Shown here piece by piece: positions 22,683 to 33,152 of a stretch of DNA of 64,000 nucleotides; the stretch's first letter is position 1; each line of letters starts with the position of its first letter. The notes under the pieces were generated by a model, which saw only the letters and a list, made by a program, of their open reading frames with translations, had not been told where the DNA came from and made no database searches. The stretch comes from Drechslerella dactyloides (Eukaryota; Ascomycota; Orbiliomycetes; Orbiliales; Orbiliaceae), in contig JAGTWJ010000001.1 of NCBI GenBank assembly GCA_020064725.1, forward strand, positions 744,001-808,000, read 5' to 3'. A program made the translations under genes and the position numbers.

Positions 22683-24333
22683 GCCTATGAAGCATGTATG
22701 ACTAACCAGAGAAGCCGCTTGTGCTCTCATCGAGCTTAGCTTGATCGTGACAAGTGAGGCTGGGTTTCCAACCGAAATTGTGCGTCTGTGCGCACGCCAC
22801 TGTATGCTAGCTACTTTCTTTCTTACCAGGCTATCCTTTATACTTTGTTAGTTAGTTAGCTTAGCTTGGTCTAGAATACCGAGCTAAAGCTGTATGCTAA
22901 TCGATCGATGGGAATGCATATTTGCTCCGTGGCTGCCAGCCGTGCGCCGTTCAGCTATTCGATTCGGCATATTTGTCGCGCAGTTCGCGTTCGCCTGGTA
23001 CGCAAATGTTAACTTGATAATGTTGCATGTTGCATCTTTTAGAGCAATCGTTAATGCCGCCACAGTATTAATAAGAACACTGGTTGGCGCCGCGTTGGCC
23101 GGTGGGTCTCGACCGAAATGTGCTGCCGCATCGCCGGCGCAGAGGCGAGCAATCCCGAAGCTTCTGCCAAAACCACCGCCGTCCAATCGCATCGCGCCAT
23201 CCGCCAGAGGCCCCGGCCCGCCGACATCACCGTGCATGTGCGCCAAAGCGGAAGGTGGTTCTTTGACGAAAAAACGACAGGGGATTGGTTATCGGCTGGG
23301 ACAAGCATTGCTTCACGGTAAGCGCTGGCATATTTGGCAGTTTGTGCATTCCTTGCAGGCTGAAAGTTATCCCTAACTGGTGGCTTGACCGTTAGCCGGT
23401 CCGTTGGATCTCGTAGGCCCCGAGACGAAGGCCGGTGCCGGAAGCTGGCAAGGCTCGCGAAAGGAAGAACGACACTCGACAGACAGACGAACGCGAGCGA
23501 ACGACGGTGGTCAACGGTGATCAACTTGGACGGCTTCGACTCCAGCCCGCCTGCCCGCCCACCTGTGCATATCTCCCGCTACCTCCTAGCTCCCAGGATC
23601 ACGTCTCGGGCCAGACGGACGACTCATACACCGCAACGTTCACCGCCTCACGACGGGATCGAACTTCCGAATCCACGACGACGGCCTGCTGGAGGATCCT
23701 CGGACAGCCTCACGTGGACCCGCCAACCAGCTCCCCAACGGGCCCGAGCAAGATTGTCATTTGCGCACCTGCGCTTCCCCCCTGGCGGCATTACGCACAA
23801 GTTGCAGGTACCTGTCTCACTCTCGCGTCCTTTCGCCCATCCACAAAAGTGGCCAGAACAAAAAATTTTCGCTGACTGCCTGGGGTGCTCGTGGCTGTCA
23901 TGTAGGTTGCTGCATGCAGGGTCTGGTCTGGTCCAATCTGCTGCTTGTTCGTCCTTCGAAGTCTACCTATATAAGAACGTCGTATCGATACCCTCCCTCG
24001 CCCATCTGCGATCAGTCGGCTTCCAGAACGCCCGCCGTTCGTCGTATTAATAGAATCGCACAAGGCCCAACTTGGCAGTTTTAGGCTCGCTGGCTTGTTG
24101 GTGGCTCTTCCAACGTCTCTTGAGCGGAACAGGACAAAGAGACCGCAGCATCCTCCAAACGGCGAGATTTTCTTGCTATTATACCTGGTTCGATTACGGA
24201 ATCCAGCCTGAACGTTTAGATCCGCGCATCGTTTTCGCATCCCAGCCCGCCCCATCGGCCGCAATCTAATCAAAGTGGAGCCGGTTCGCCGAAAATACCC
24301 GTCAAACTGGCGAACCTTCGGAGTCCTCCAGCT
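22683..24333. other. Upstream region of the phosphodiesterase gene
   Basis: From about 23080 the DNA is GC-rich with frames open by composition on both strands, none with a family pattern. It ends in the promoter and leader of the phosphodiesterase. The initiator codon of that gene should lie here in an exon I could not locate; no ATG occurs between 24000 and 24351. Confidence 0.4.
23968..23975 (+). promoter_or_regulatory. Candidate TATA element of the phosphodiesterase gene
   Basis: TATATAAG in a C/T-rich context, about 370 bases before the first recognised coding exon. If used, the initiator exon would lie downstream of it; but no ATG is present between 24000 and 24351, which argues that this is not the only start or that the exon model is incomplete. 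Confidence 0.25.
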
Positions 24334-26004
24334 TTCCAGGTGATAACTCTGGTACGTTAACCCCGTCAGTCAAACCCTAAAATGCGGCAAAAAGGAGGCA
24401 GAAGCGCCGTGTCACACGACTCCGGTCGCCGTGTTTCCCGTCGGAATTGACGCTGACTCGCTGCGGATTACTCACAGGGAGCTGGAGGAGGGCCCAGCGA
24501 GGAAGGTGTCACGGGCTTCCTGGTCAGATCGATGGCCACGGACTGGGCACCGGGGTCAATTCTAGCCGTCGATGCCGGAAGTCACCTCGCGTCCATCATC
24601 AAAATCTTGGAGAACACCCCGGGCGGCCAACACCCGACGACGCCGACGACGCCAAACTCGTCAAAGCGAAGACCGCCATCCGTCACACCGCTACAAACGG
24701 GACATCGGGAGCTAACTCTGCAAACCACTCCGTCCTCTCCGCCGTCCCACTTCCAAGGCGCAAGCCTTCCGTTCAAGACACCCCGCGCCAATGCCGCCCA
24801 CATCTTCCGCGAACTGATCGGGGGTTACTGCCTAACACACCCGCATCTCGACCACATTTCCGGCCTCGTCATAAATACCGCAGGCATCGTCCCCGGCAAT
24901 CCGAAGAAGGTCATCGCAGCCCTGCCCCCCACAATCGAGGCGCTGAAAGCACACGTCTTCAACGACATCATATGGCCCAATATGACGGACGAGAATGGCG
25001 GGGTCGGCTTCCTGACTCTGCGGCGGCTAGTTGACGCGTCGGTCGTCGACGGCAAAATCGAGTATCGCGGAGTCGTCGACGGCTTATCCGTGCAGGCGTG
25101 GCCCGTATCGCACGGCCACTGCATGCATAAACATACTCACAGAGGTAGTGACGCGCAGGTATGGTTGACGGACGGCTTCCCGCGTGAAAAGTCTCAGGCC
25201 ATCCGCGCAGCTTCAGGCCTCAATAGACGACAAACCTGGCAGAAGAAATGCGTGAACGACTCGTCCTGTTTCTTCATCCGCGATGATTTCACCGAGAAGG
25301 AGATCCTAATATTCGGCGACGTGGAGGCCGACAGTGTGTCGATATCGGAACCCCGCCGCAACGTCTACATCTGGAACTACGCGGCTGAAAAAATGCACCG
25401 CGGGGTGCTCTCTGCGATATTCATCGAGTCGAGTTACGACATCACCCAGAAAGACGACCAGCTGTACGGCCATATGACGCCGAAACACGTTGTCGAAGAA
25501 CTGCAAGTCTTGGCGAGCAAAGTGCTACTGCATAGAGAGCGAGAAGCCCGACGGTTTTCGATGCCTAAAAGACGTCGAACCACGGATAATCCTGACTCGA
25601 TTCTGAAGATCGACCCGTTCGACGCCGGTTACGGGCAGGCGGGCCAAGACGGTTACAACTCTGCAAGTGACGACAGCGATGTGCCTCGATCGCCGACAGA
25701 CCTCAAAGGGCTACCAGAGCACAAAAGGAAGTCTCCTGGCGGCAAGCGGCGGAGAAACGATGGGGAGCCGACATCACCACCGAGATATACCGCCTCACCA
25801 ACGTCGATCACGGGCGGCGACCCGGTGGACACGTCAACGCCGCTGAAGGGGCTCAGGGTGGTAATCATCCATGTTAAAGACGACTTCGACGACGACGCTG
25901 ATGTACGGCAGAGCATTCTCAACAATCTTATCAAGCTAGAGGCGCAAGCGGGGCTGGGGTGTACATTCGAGATGGCGGAGACTGGGGGCTCGATGTTCTT
26001 TTAA
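24334..26004 (+). CDS. PDE1: 3',5'-cyclic-nucleotide phosphodiesterase, class II (low-affinity Pde1 type), 5' end unresolved
   Basis: The main exon is 24478-26004 (508 codons). It opens at a CTCACAG acceptor with GAGGGPSEEGVTGFLVRS, and an exon ending at 24351 (FQVITL, donor GTACGT) joins it in frame to give the family's beta strand before the Gly-rich turn. The class II signature THPHLDHISGL follows, a metallo-beta-lactamase-type metal site, with further His/Asp ligands in WPVSHGHC and ILIFGDVEADS. The C-terminal MTPKHVVEEL and VVIIHVKDD also fit. The enzyme hydrolyses cAMP to AMP and dampens PKA signalling. A Ser/Pro/Arg-rich insert of about 110 residues (25550-25850) separates the last two conserved blocks. 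The start codon was not found. Confidence 0.9.
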
Positions 26005-26673
26005 ACAGGAGTTAGCGGTATCCCGGTGTTCACGATGGCGAAACAGGCATAATGGGTCATATATCCGGCTTGTTTGTTTTTTAAATGGGGAGGCCTTTGG
26101 CTTCTATTTTCCCTTTTGATCACAACAGGGCCATCGGTCTGTTGTGTTTTGATGCATGCTCCACGAAGACATTCATGTACGATGACGACTCGCGCTTCTT
26201 ATGTGCTCATTCCCCCCTTTCTTTTCATGTAGATATCCTTTTGTCTTTGTCTTTGGTGGAGCTTTTCCGCAACGACTTTTCTTTGTCTACAGGGAGTTTT
26301 TGCTGGTGGTTTTTTTCTTCAGTTTTACATACTTTGCAGCGGAGGTGTACTTTAGTTCCGAGCGGCGTCTCGATAACTGGGCTGAATAAAGTTAGTTTTT
26401 TGGTTAGCCCTCGGTGGCATTCTCGACATAGCGAGCGTTAATACCTCGGCAAGCTTGAGTTTCAGCATCAACATCAGGCGTGGCAGTTTAAGCTCGAACG
26501 CGCGCAATCAACCTAACAATGTACGGAATCGAGCTCAACCGTGGAAGGCGGCGCCATGCATGCACGTGTAGACTGCAGGCCTTGATGGACCCGTATATTC
26601 ACGTTTCCCACGTTTTTACAGTCAATTGAGGGGCCGAGTTCGATATCAGCGATACCCTCGCGAGCTCGACACG
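26005..26673. other. Intergenic region
   Basis: T-rich 3' flank of the phosphodiesterase and the promoter of the next gene. The frames at 26085-26441 are shadow frames of T-rich sequence. Confidence 0.5.
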
Positions 26674-29022
26674 ATGCACATTTACCCACTCCGCCAACTG
26701 GTAGTCCTTGCTGTCGGCTTAATCCACATTCAGCAAACGCATGCCTGGGGTTTCTACCTCATACGTGAATCGTCCAGCAGTGGCAAGCACTGGTCCAATC
26801 GTGTGGTCGAAGGCGTCAAGCGATGCTCTCTCCTCTCGCAACGCCGCGGGCAGCGTGTCACCGGCATTGAGATTGACCAGTATGCCGAACCGTCGGAGAC
26901 GAGCATCCAGGAGGAAGATGAGCGTTGGCGGCGGCGTGCGACGTACATTGGGTTCTGGGCGGATAGGTCGTGCCAGGGTTTGCCAAGGCTGATTATACAT
27001 GCGTACAACGAACCGGATATTCGAATGACGTTCAGGTGGGCGCAGCTGGCCGGATTGGTGCAGGGCTTCCCGGCGACGTCTGTTCGATTCTCGGCGTGGG
27101 GAGAGATTCCTGAGGGGGATGCGCTCTGGCCCGGCTTGATACCCGAGGGTGCTGTGGCGGTAAAACGCCACTTCAGCACGTTCGAGTATACTGAAACGGA
27201 CGACTATTATCTTTTTGAGAACCGACTATTCATCACAGATTTGGCGCGGGCCGTGGTTGATTTGACGCGATGGGATGGGTTCGGTGGGGGCACGGATGCG
27301 CCGCCGACGGTGATCAACCTGAGGGGGAATCAACTGACGCTGCCTCCGGTCACACGCCAGAGCGGACAAGTAGAACCTGAGGAAACCTCCATCAGCGAAG
27401 AGCGGCCTTCAGATACGACAGTGCCAGACCCGCAGCTTCGAGCTCTCCGATCAGCCGTGGCTGGGTACCTCATAGGTAATCCGCCTCCGGGTTTCCCACA
27501 GCAGCTGGGGCAAGCCACCAGCGACCAATTACAGCAGATCTATGACGAGCTTGGGAAAACTTCACAGGAGATCCTCGACGAGCTTGGGGTGACGGAGCTC
27601 AATCCAACTGAGGCGCAGTACAATGATCTCATCAACGAGCTCCAGAACCAGCAACAGTTGTCCGCAACTCTAGCGGCGCAGAGCAACCGGGCACAGATGG
27701 TCCTCGACAAGGCGCAGGATCCGACGTACGTCCAATCGCAATTCGATACGCTCCAGGCGCTACAGCGGTACTGGGAGCGAGATCTCAGACTGCCGCCTCG
27801 GGTCCTCGCGCAGATGTTGGACAGCATAGAGCCGCTGATGTTCCACGAGATGCTGGACCAGTCGTTCCCGGATTCCCTCACGGTGCCGGAGATTGCGGAG
27901 TTTCTGCGGTTGAAGTACTTCGATGACGTTGGGAGATTTACTCAGTCGATGGCGGGCATGGATCCGCTACAGTATGCTCAGACTGTCCAGGCGCAGAACC
28001 AGATGCAGGGTATGAATATGAACCAGGGCCAGAATCAAGGATACCCGATTCAACAGCAACAGCAAATGGGGAATATGAACATGGGACAGCAGGGTATGCC
28101 GGGATCGATGATGCAGAATCCATACCTTGGACAAGGACAGATGTACATTCTGGTGCCACAGCAGCAGATGATGCAGCCAAATACGCAACAGCCCATGTAT
28201 GGCTACATGATGCAAAACCCGTATCCAAATCAGAATCAAGGATTCATGCTACAGCCACAGCAGCAGATGGGCCAGCAAGGCGGCTTTCAATCAATGATGC
28301 AGAATCCGTATAACGATCAGCTTCAAGAATTCCGGGCCCCGCAGCCACGGGCGCCGCGGATCGGAAATACCCAACAGCCTGTACCTGAACCTATGATGCA
28401 GAACCAGGGTTATATCCAGAATCAAAACCCCACACAACAGCAGCAGCAGCAGCTGCTGCTGCAAAGCCAACCTTCATTCACCGAACAAATGGAGACTCGT
28501 GACCAGAATCTAATCTCAGGTACCAACCGCTTCGAACCTAGCGGACAACTCTACATCCCGCCACTACGAGATAACCCAAGCCAAGGGGAATGGGACCCGA
28601 ATTCACCATGGGACATCCCGCCCTTCACCGACACGACCTACCAGTTCCGCGACGATGAAATCGTAGCACCAGCCGGCACGTACGAGTTCAACGAACTACT
28701 GTCCAAGGAGGAATTCACCGGGCAAGGCGACGAGCAGAGTATGGAGGGACTGATAGAAGTACCGGTGTCGACACCCTACGACATGCGCGACCTGACCGGA
28801 CACGGGCAGGATGTAACGGACTTCCTTCGGAACTACCCCGTTCTATTCGGCCAGCTGGCACAGCCGCAGTCGAGAATTCGAACGGGCGAAGGCGCACCGC
28901 TGAATGAACTGTATGCTGCTCAAAACCAGGCTGAGGCGCAGAGAATCGAAGAAGTGGACAATGGTGTTGCTGGCGGTGGAGGTGGGATGGTGGTCGAGGA
29001 GGCTCCGGCTGAAGAGCAGTAG
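26674..29022 (+). CDS. Secreted protein with Gln/Asn/Met-rich (prion-like) repeats
   Basis: Single exon, 782 residues from the ATG at 26674; the frame is open 16 codons further up without another ATG. Residues 1-24 are a signal peptide (core LVVLAVGLIHI, cut likely after THA). Residues about 25-210 form a folded-looking domain with few cysteines (ATYIGFWADRSCQGLPRLII, FSAWGEIPEGDALWPGLIPE). A predicted helical region with Gln follows (about 250-425). Residues about 430-600 are low complexity, rich in Gln, Met, Asn and Tyr, with the block MMQNPY repeated, and a CAG tract giving Q6 near residue 590. The tail is acidic (VVEEAPAEEQ). No family is recognised. Its neighbours downstream are also wall or secreted proteins. 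Confidence 0.8.
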   Translation: MHIYPLRQLVVLAVGLIHIQQTHAWGFYLIRESSSSGKHWSNRVVEGVKRCSLLSQRRGQRVTGIEIDQYAEPSETSIQEEDERWRRRATYIGFWADRSCQGLPRLIIHAYNEPDIRMTFRWAQLAGLVQGFPATSVRFSAWGEIPEGDALWPGLIPEGAVAVKRHFSTFEYTETDDYYLFENRLFITDLARAVVDLTRWDGFGGGTDAPPTVINLRGNQLTLPPVTRQSGQVEPEETSISEERPSDTTVPDPQLRALRSAVAGYLIGNPPPGFPQQLGQATSDQLQQIYDELGKTSQEILDELGVTELNPTEAQYNDLINELQNQQQLSATLAAQSNRAQMVLDKAQDPTYVQSQFDTLQALQRYWERDLRLPPRVLAQMLDSIEPLMFHEMLDQSFPDSLTVPEIAEFLRLKYFDDVGRFTQSMAGMDPLQYAQTVQAQNQMQGMNMNQGQNQGYPIQQQQQMGNMNMGQQGMPGSMMQNPYLGQGQMYILVPQQQMMQPNTQQPMYGYMMQNPYPNQNQGFMLQPQQQMGQQGGFQSMMQNPYNDQLQEFRAPQPRAPRIGNTQQPVPEPMMQNQGYIQNQNPTQQQQQQLLLQSQPSFTEQMETRDQNLISGTNRFEPSGQLYIPPLRDNPSQGEWDPNSPWDIPPFTDTTYQFRDDEIVAPAGTYEFNELLSKEEFTGQGDEQSMEGLIEVPVSTPYDMRDLTGHGQDVTDFLRNYPVLFGQLAQPQSRIRTGEGAPLNELYAAQNQAEAQRIEEVDNGVAGGGGGMVVEEAPAEEQ

Positions 29023-29626
29023 TTCCTTTACATTTAGATGCAATATCGTGCAGGATCTGGGCTGGAGTTTTCGATTGAGCGGATGACCTTTTGCCGTCTG
29101 TGGGCTTCAGAACGCCTATCGCTTGCTAATTTACGTAATACTTAACTAAGTAGCCAGTTGGAGGAGAAAAGCAGAGATGTTTCGATTATAATTATCTAGC
29201 GATACTAGAGTGAGGCTGAAATCCGAGCACTCGCGATTCTAATTTAGTCACGACAGCTGCAGCCCGATGGCTAGGCTAGCAGTTTCTACAGTCTTAACAA
29301 AATCTGAACTTTGGTTCGCAAGTAAAATAGAAAATTACTCCAAGGCTAGCAACACTAAGTCAAAATAAAGAAATCCTCCCAAAAAGGACTTGCTGCATGT
29401 AGATAACATCCGCTCTATATTAATGACTAGCCAATTTCGATATCGTGGTGACGTGAATACCCAAGATTACGATCGCGCGTCCGTAATAATCGAAAAACTA
29501 AAAATCAAGACCAAAGGGAAGATGAATCAAGAAGGGTAAGAAAGGTAAAGGGGCAATGAAATTCAAATGTAAATGGTGCATTCGAGACGACTGTTTCCAA
29601 AAGCCGCAGTTGAATAGCCGTACGAC
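29023..29626. other. Intergenic region
   Basis: AT-rich sequence between two convergent genes; it holds the 3' ends of both and no gene is supported. Confidence 0.5.
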
Positions 29627-30158
29627 CTATAGCGCCAAAGCCGCAGCCGCAACGAAGCTTGCACCAGCAGCCAAAACGGCATTAAAGTGTAGCGACAGCC
29701 TGTTCACAACCGCCAAGTCAGTTTTCCATGTCCATAACGTAACGACCAAATACAACCGAACGCGAGTATTTGTCAATGAACTGGGGGGAAAACAATCAGG
29801 TATGCACATACGGGGCACCGCTACCGCTGCTGCCAGCGGCCGTACTGTTGCCAGAATTATTATTATCCTCGTCCTCTTCGTCGTCGCCGCTACCGCCGCT
29901 GGAACCTCGTCGTTTGGGTTCGCGAGCCTGACGTCGGCGTAAGCGGAATTGGTTAGTTTGTGTAACGAGCTAGTTTGGTCCGATCTGACGGCAAACAAAC
30001 GTAACGTAGGCATTACGTACCTGGATAATGTGCGCGCTGCGCTGTTCGAGTGACCCAGCGCTGACGGATAGGTCGCGCGCTGCTACAGGGCTGTCGGCGA
30101 GGGGAATGGCTACCGCGAGGTGGCTCAAAGCGAGGATTGTGAAGATTGTGAACTTCAT
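29627..30158 (-). CDS. Small acidic GPI-anchored-type secreted protein
   Basis: Three exons on the minus strand: 30158-30021, 29927-29812 and 29699-29627, 108 residues. Intron 1 is GTACGT...GACGTCAG, phase 0; intron 2 is GTATGT...GTGAACAG with an AAACTGACTT branch, phase 2. Residues 1-17 are a signal peptide (MKFTIFTILALSHLAVA). The mature part is basic (AREPKRRGSSGG) then strongly acidic and Asn-rich (DDEEDEDNNN), then Ser/Gly/Ala-rich (NSTAAGSSGSGAP). It ends in a hydrophobic tail (FNAVLAAGASFVAAAALAL) typical of a GPI signal. It has no cysteines. An alternative nearer acceptor for intron 2 also keeps frame but inserts an odd hydrophobic stretch, so I prefer the longer intron. Function unknown; probably a plasma membrane or wall protein. 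Confidence 0.7.
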
Positions 30159-31880
30159 TTTTGTATATAAATTTGCTGTTGCTAGTATGTACTACTTTGT
30201 GTGACGAGCAAATGTCGTATCGTGATTTAAATCGACTTGATATCCGTAGGTAAGCTTCGGGTTTGGTTATTGTATTTGGATACTGGTATCGTATGGATTT
30301 ATGAAGCTAGTCTCGAGACTTCGTCGGCGGGCTAGGCGATCTTATATACCCGGCAGGAAGCTTACATTTGTGCCACCAAGGCAGGTATGACAACTAGCCG
30401 GCGGCGACGGAAAAACGATGGATCTGATGTGTGAACACAGCACCACGCCCACGACCTACATACAAGCGCCCACAGCCCGCGCAACATAACGTGACGGCGG
30501 ACGCCACCCATTCAGCCGTGGGCGAACTCCTGGATTCCGACTCCAAATCCGCAGATTTCAAGAGAGCCTGAGCGCACCGGATGCATCCAGAGCGGATTGC
30601 ACTCATACATCGAGCCAGCGATGTCAGTGTTACACTTTTTGCCTGGTAGAGTACCGACCTGCGAGGCAGGCTTGCAGGCGCTGGCCGGTTGCATCTGGCG
30701 GAAACTTCGGGCTGGGAGGTCGGGCCCCGAATAGCGTTATCAAACTGCTCGGTGGCCTCCCATTCGTATATATAAGTATATGACACGACATGATATTGCT
30801 GGGAACCGTTTGTTATTGCCGTTTGATCAGGCCAGGAGGGTGGGGTGGGTATCTGGCTGGGGCACATGCATAGTTGCAGCTTGAGTGCAGCATGCAGGGC
30901 TACCAGATGATATATTATTGAGGGTGTGCAGGAAAGTTGTCACCAGTTTTATCGGCTGCACTTGGCGGGATTGGATGCGTATTGACTAATAAATCCCTAG
31001 AATCACGCGTCATTATTGACTGGTGGTTGTAATTGTAATTGTCACAATCCTGGACGCGAGTGAGTCGGCTCGTCGTAAAGTGCAATATGAACGAGTGGTA
31101 TGTTGGAAGCTGGAAGCAAACGATGATACTTGATATGATTGTATCTGCGTGTATGCCCACCGCTGGACTCTCCTCGTCCGATTTGGAAACGAAAATGCAA
31201 GATAAGCCGGAAGTAGCTCCCAGCCATGGGGCCAAATTTTCAGCCCTCGAACAAGGCGTCGAAGCAGGCATTCACGGCTGTACCAATCACCGCCTCGAGC
31301 GCCAAGCGCAGTCTGCTGTTTTCGATTTTTCCGCCATGGCGCCAAGCGCCAAGCGTAAGTAAGCTCCCACTGGCAGTGATAGTCCACCAGAATGAAATCA
31401 TGGGTACGAAATCTTACGCTTTTGCCTTTCACTGACGTTTTATAATCATCTCGTGTCGTGATCGGTGGTGCCGATGGCCAGGGCGCAGGCCGCTTGGCGT
31501 CTAGCATTTCTATTCTTCGAGAGGTCTTGAGCGGCGGCAACCACGTGCCGCACTAAGACCTCGAGTCGCGTCGGCGGTACGCGGTCAAAAGCGTGTCATC
31601 GTTGCGTTGCAGTCACGATAGGAGTCTTCAAGCTGGAATACAAGTATATTCGGTATCAAAATACATAAAATTCATCACAAAAGCAGGATCCAGAGACTAC
31701 TATGCAGTTGAGCTGTTGCCCGCAACAGCCAGCCGATATTTGAAATTACCGGCCAAAAACAACAATATCCACCTTCTTCAACATACCCATCCTCCAATAT
31801 CTTAGTAGTCGCACGCGCATACTAAAGCCAATGCGAAGCTTTCCAACATCAAACTAATATCTGATGCTGCCAGTAGACCG
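30159..31880. other. Intergenic region with one weak small ORF
   Basis: No firm gene. The minus-strand frame 31013-31540 lacks an ATG context and any family pattern. GCGCCAAGCG occurs repeatedly at about 31297-31355. The small Cys-containing frame at 30512-30694 is listed separately. Confidence 0.4.
30512..30694 (-). CDS. Possible small Cys-containing protein or exon
   Basis: A 60-codon minus-strand frame with coding-like composition and four cysteines (SACKPASQVG, KKCNTD, MYECNP, LEICGFGVG). The base before the ATG follows TTCCGCCAG, a good splice acceptor, so this could be the last exon of a small secreted protein whose signal-peptide exon is upstream. No such exon was found. Confidence 0.2.
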   Translation of the reverse strand: MQPASACKPASQVGTLPGKKCNTDIAGSMYECNPLWMHPVRSGSLEICGFGVGIQEFAHG

Positions 31881-33152
31881 CTACCATAATACGGCCATTC
31901 CTACGATAGCTGATATGGTGATCAAAAGCCACGAACTCTCTGCTCCAACGTTCGCGGTGCTACCTAATGTCGATTTCAAGATGTTTGTGCTGACGCCGCC
32001 CGGACAAAACATAACCTCAAACTCATCACCGGGAGCACTCGGCACGGCAAAAGTGCTCAGATAGTCGTCGTAGGCATAGCTGTATGCATCTCCACAGACT
32101 TGCTTTGCCCGCTGACTATACAAATTCGGACCGCACGTGTTGGACTTGTCATGACGACCTTTACAGCAGTCCCAGTCGTTGTTTGAATATGCACACGCGG
32201 ATAAACACGGCGTCCACCCACCACCAATAGTCGGGTCGTCGTCGTCCGGATACGGGAAGACAGATTGGCGGCCGCGCTGGGAGGCGAAAAGCAGCATTTC
32301 CCGGGGGCACCAACGGTGGATTGTACCAAATGTGAAGGATTGGTTTAGGCTGTTCTCGTTGAGGTCTCTGCCGGAGAGGGGAGACGAGAGGTCAGTTGAA
32401 GCGATGCAGATGGGCGTGTTATTCACACGCGGCTTTTCGGGCGAGTCGTAGGAAGGCGTGATTTTCATGTCGAGATCGTAGCCGTCGACGAGGGAGATGT
32501 CGTAGTACGTCTGATTTTGCCAGCCGGTGATTGTAAACTCAGCTAGCGTGGTCGGGGCTAGTCCTGATAGTTGGCATTCAACGGCGGACCCACAGTCGCC
32601 TGTAAGACAACCTCCCGCGAGCTTCTGGCCATCTGGAATGGTAAAATTGTCGGTGACTGCTTTGATTTTGGCTGCGGTGGTCGCATTGGCGAGGTAGAAG
32701 GAGCAGTTCGTGCGTGCCCATAAACGGCCGGACCAGTCCCAGCCGACCCAGACGGAGCGACGCTGCTTGCTGTCGAGGTAGAAGCCGGTAGTGTAGGGAC
32801 CGGTGCCGTTGGTAGTTAGGAAGCCAGGATAGACAGGGAAACTGCAGTTGTTAACCACAGTGATTGTGCGGTTACCTGATATCAGGCTAGATGTGTTTTA
32901 GCGCGTCAGCTAATTACTCGCCTGCTAAAGGACGTGCTCAAATGTTTAAAAAGGCACCTACGGAATCTGGAAGTCCGGCGTTGTTGACGTCTGAGCACCG
33001 ACATAACTTAAGAACCCGAAGACCACAGTTATAGGTAGAAAAGGTGTTGTTGATGTTACATACTTCAAGGGTTTCGCTCGTACCATGTTTACGAGAATGA
33101 GGCCGAGGAGGATGAAGCTTGGAAGTAGGAAGAGCTTGAATCTGCGCGTCAA
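31881..33152 (-). CDS. Thaumatin-like protein with C-terminal GPI-type tail
   Basis: Exon 2 (32886-31881) holds the thaumatin domain: NRTITVVNNCSFPVYPGF at the start, RLWARTNCSF, the signature core GGCLTGDCGSAVEC, TLAEFTI and ISLVDGYDLDM, then the Cys-rich half (CLSACAYSNNDWDCC). Exon 1 (33152-32962) joins through a GTAGGT donor and CTAG acceptor to read FQIP-LISGNRTITVV. The tail (SSWLLITISAIVGMAVLW) is hydrophobic, as in GPI proteins. With the ATG at 33152 the protein has 398 residues; the ATG at 33086 also gives a signal peptide. A second intron (GTACGA to GCTCAG) would also splice in frame, leaving a short clean signal peptide. Thaumatin-like proteins bind or cleave beta-1,3-glucan; a wall or secreted role is likely. 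Confidence 0.85.

Noticed and set aside
22884..24084. Long overlapping frames on both strands upstream of the phosphodiesterase
   Set aside because: Frames are open because the DNA is GC-rich; translations are Arg/Pro/Ala-rich without family motifs and do not splice into the phosphodiesterase frame.
28434..28462. CAG/CTG inverted tract as a regulatory hairpin
   Set aside because: It lies within the coding sequence and is explained by the poly-Gln/Leu codons.
31013..31540. 175-codon minus-strand frame
   Set aside because: No ATG context, no signal peptide or motif, irregular composition and no partner exons.
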